From Parapristionchus giblindavisi (Eukaryota; Nematoda; Chromadorea; Rhabditida; Diplogasteridae), in the NCBI GenBank assembly GCA_943737045.1, contig CALSFV010000006.1, positions 1,856,212-1,920,211 of the forward strand: DNA of 64,000 nt, read 5' to 3'. Below are positions 61,076 through 64,000 of this stretch, piece by piece. The translations under genes were made by a program, and so were the position numbers. The notes under the pieces were generated by a model. The model saw only the letters and a list, made by a program, of their open reading frames with translations, had not been told where the DNA came from and made no database searches. Each line of letters begins with the position of its first letter. Within the stretch, counting starts at the first letter, position 1.

Positions 61076-61130
61076 CACTCAAACTACTCCGCAAAGTTTA
61101 ATCTCTAAACTGTGCGGAGTAGTTTGAGTA
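61076..61130. repeat. Perfect long-stem hairpin
   Basis: ACTCAAACTACTCCGCA pairs exactly with TGCGGAGTAGTTTGAGT, with a second inner stem AGTTTA/TAAACT. It is most likely a small MITE. A structured RNA cannot be excluded from sequence alone. Confidence 0.6.
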
Positions 61131-62039
61131 TATTATTGCTTTCTCATAGTAATTGAATCCGAAGAGATTAAGTTTGACTTTTAACGACTTTTGAAATGTT
61201 GAAATGATTATTTTTACCTTTCACATGAATGAAATCACGTCGGAGATTTATCAAGGTCTGTTAGAAGAATATCGTTAATAAACCCCGCTCTTGACTAATT
61301 TCTTGACTATTAAAGTGACCGAGTTCTTAAAGATCTTTTGAGTAATTATATGTTGACCCACTGAAGCCTATCATTATAGATAACCATATTTATTCGTCAC
61401 TTCGTATGCATCACTATAAAATAGGCGTCCTCTACATCATGATTACGCAAACCTCGTATATCATATTCTACGTCCTTTAATGACATCGCCACAATAGTCC
61501 ACGCAATATATCATTTAACCTTTTTTATTTAATTGACGTACATGCGATTATTACTGATAATATTAGACGGCTTCTTCATTTTTCATTGTTTATGAAACAA
61601 AAATGGGCTGGTTCAAAGTCAAAAACTGCTTACAATTAGAATGCGATTGAAATAGAAATAGAAATTTGAAAAAAAAAGAATTAAAAAAGAAATTGAAAGA
61701 AATCGGAATCGATTGAAATACTCATTGAAATAGATCCTTATTGTTATTATGTTTAGTATTTGTTATCATAATCTACTGTAGATAATATTCCTTCATTTAT
61801 GAAAATATTAGATAATCACTATAATATAGTTTGTACCATTGCGAAAGTATCGTTCTTGACTTCAACATTTCATGTTGTTTATGAATATCAACGGATATTT
61901 TCACTTACACGGCACGAACTCCTTCAAGCGTGCAAAACCTCGCATATTTTGACATATTTCAAGTGAAATTAAAGATATATTTATCGTAACCTTGGTTTTT
62001 TATTGTTTATTGATTGCTCAAGATAATAGACTACATTTA

Positions 62040-62150
62040 AAGGGAGTGTTACCTCACTCAATGGTCTCTTCATTGCGCACACTATTTTTCTGTTCTCTAA
62101 CAACGAGAGATCATTGCGCGTCGAAGAGACTGAGTGAGGTTACGCTCCCT
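62040..62150. mobile_element. Short palindromic MITE
   Basis: A 111-bp hairpin from AAGGGAGTGTTACCTCACTC to GAGTGAGGTTACGCTCCCT with flanking TTA. It is a close relative of the nested element at 3274-3387. Confidence 0.8.
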
Positions 62151-62853
62151 TTAATGTAGTGTTTGATTTACGTCGTTATAATTTGAAAATAAAATAAATG
62201 GAAAGATATTAATATCTCTTCATTCATGTGATATAAACGGATATAAAGGAAATTGTATTTTCTGTCTATACAAAGAATATGAGAGTATTTATGTTATTTT
62301 CATTATTGAGACTAAAGGAAAGAAATCGATTATGTTCCGTTCAAAAGTCAGTCTTTTTCACATTATTTCTCTTCTTTTCATTCCTATTCTTTTATTCTAG
62401 ATGACAACATAACACAAGAAGTCTTTTGTCTATTCTCCCTCTGTGAATATTATTTGGAAGAAAAAACATTAAATAAAAATAAAAAATCGTTGAACAAAAG
62501 GAAAAATAAATAGGAAAGTGCTAATGTGTCATTCTTTCAGGATTATGATAGCAAAATACATAGTCGATAAAAGTGAATATTTTTCATTCCGATGCATCTA
62601 TGCCATTATGACGTCATCTGATCGATTTTTCTAATCGTACTCACTAATTTTCTATATATTTCGCTCACTCATTAATAACGATATTCCGATTTAAATCATC
62701 GTCACTAAAATGAGTTTAGTGCATTGCAAGAACTGAAAACTACGGTAAATTATTTATAAAAGAAAGTAGAAAATAAGGATTGCTATAAGGACTTAGGATC
62801 ACAATATTCTTATTCAATCCATTTTTCTTGAAAACCAGATAAGCACTGTAATG

Positions 62854-63180
62854 GCTCGCTAAAAAATAGTGGAAAATCGAAATCGGCGACTTTCCACCCG
62901 TTAAAAAGTATCCGGAAAGTCGAAAATGGAAACACGAAATTTGAATTCGCGCGCGCGCAAAGAGATGCGGGAATTCGAATTCCGACTTTCCAACAGCGAA
63001 TTGCATTTGAATTTCCATTTTAACTGCTAAAAATCGATTACGCAAAGTCGGAATTTGAATTCCCGCGCCTCTTTGTGTGCGCGCGAATTCAAATTTCGTG
63101 TTTCCATTTTCGACTTTCCGGGTACTTTTTTAACGGGTGGAAAGTCGCCGATTTCGGTTTTCCACTATTTTTAACGAGCC
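62854..63180. mobile_element. GGCTCGYTAAAA-family MITE, intact copy
   Basis: The ends TGGCTCGCTAAAAAATAGTGG and CCACTATTTTTAACGAGCCA are flanked by TAA on both sides. The long inverted arms carry GGAAAGTCG, GAATTTGAATTC and CGCGCGCGC blocks. It is the best-preserved copy of the family seen here. Confidence 0.8.
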
Positions 63181-63183
63181 ATA

Positions 63184-64000
63184 ATTGAGAAAGAGTTTTT
63201 TATGATGAGTCTTGAAAAAAATTGTACTTTATCAATGGGTACATCATCATTGTTTAAAAAAAAGTATTCAGAGAGTTTCTCAGAATATGTTCCGCAGTTA
63301 TGTCCATTTGTATGCATGCATGTATACAGTATCAATGCTCTAAAGATGTGTGAAAACAATCCATTATAAGCATTGTTAACTCTCGACAGAATCATGACTA
63401 TTCCTCAATAGATATGATCTCCCTATTCAATAGATGACTTTATAGTCGAAACTTCCACTCGTGATTAACTATCGTTTACCTTTGATAGGTTTTATGTTAG
63501 GTTATTTATTTGAATATAAAAAAACTATATATAATCATGATGACTAATCCGTCGACCTTTAAAGGGATATATTCATTCATCTATTATATCTATTCATTCA
63601 ATATCAATCATATAATATTCGTGTATTCATCGTACAGTCATTGACTCCCTTTAACTTCTCTTCAGTATTTCTCTCTTTCATCTTCGTTTCTCGTCAACTA
63701 AACTGTTTTCTACTCCCTTCCACCATAAGGTATATAGTGAGGCTAGCTGTAGGGGAGAGGTAAAAAGTTGATGAAAGCGGAGAAAGAACAGTAGGAAAGA
63801 AAATGAGACAGAAGGAATTATCTTTAAAGTTTTGAAATGAGTAGGAAAGTGTCAAAGACGAAGAAGACGAAGATGTGCGGTTGCTTTTGTAGCATTTCCC
63901 TGTGGTTAGACAAAACGTCTCCATTTCCAGTTTAGTCGAAAGCATCTGTAGACAATGTGCCATGTAATAATTCATTGATGTTCCTTAAAGGAAATCGTTT
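63184..64000. other. Non-genic stretch at window end
   Basis: AT-rich sequence. The two minus-strand open frames here have no splice or domain support. Confidence 0.4.

Larger units (their letters stand above)
58967..62039. other. Gene-poor stretch with hairpins and CT-rich repeat
   Basis: No supported gene. It contains a hairpin at about 59429-59496 (AATATCTTTATGTGCG paired with CGCACATAAAGATATT), pyrimidine repeats at 60121-60283 and a perfect hairpin at 61076-61130. Confidence 0.4.

Overview
The window looks like nuclear DNA of a nematode. It is AT-rich, with many short introns (mostly 40-200 nt) that end in TTTCAG-like acceptors. It carries two nuclear hormone receptor (NHR) genes of the nematode-expanded type, a tau-tubulin-kinase-like gene of the kind multiplied in worms, and plausible trans-splice acceptors just before some start codons. 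Species cannot be told from the sequence. All gene models below were assembled by hand from reading-frame and splice-phase continuity, without transcripts or database searches.

Layout: (1) 1-18.1 kb is gene-poor and full of purine/pyrimidine simple repeats, including about 74 perfect copies of GGGAGA, plus several inverted-repeat transposons. (2) 18.13-18.21 kb is an intact tRNA-Leu(CAG) gene on the minus strand; a foldback transposon with a GC-rich core sits 25 bp from its 5' end. (3) 19.7-21.6 kb is a complete 11-exon TTBK/CK1-type kinase gene (minus). (4) 21.6-27.7 kb has no gene I can support. (5) 27.7-36.1 kb is an NHR gene (plus) whose introns hold a broken reverse transcriptase, two large palindromic transposons and a small MITE. 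(6) 36.8-46.7 kb is a 32-exon gene (plus) for a chromodomain + pre-SET + SET + post-SET protein, a SUV39-like histone H3K9 methyltransferase architecture. Its 5' half contains a tandem duplication of a six-exon block. (7) 48.3-51.5 kb is a second NHR gene (plus). (8) 51.96-54.72 kb is a 2.8-kb nested palindrome. (9) 55.3-58.5 kb is a 17-exon gene (minus) for a single-pass membrane protein of unknown family. (10) 58.6-64 kb has a possible pseudogene, simple repeats and MITEs.

The strongest theme is mobile DNA. At least fourteen inverted-repeat elements can be delimited, most of them to the base by target-site duplications (TSDs). Seven have 8-bp TSDs (hAT-like), one has 9 bp, two large ones have TTAA, and several have 3-bp or ambiguous TA/TTA/TAA duplications. 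Three large foldbacks carry tRNA-like sequence with matches to both pol III promoter boxes, and two of these inserted at the same target ACCTCAGAT. One TTAA palindrome landed inside an NHR exon and appears to supply a replacement 5' splice site in the same phase.

The genes do not form one pathway. The kinase, the chromatin modifier and the receptors are separate functions. The two receptors share an identical P-box and nearly identical DNA there, so they are paralogues. The first receptor, the SET gene and the second receptor lie head-to-tail on the plus strand.
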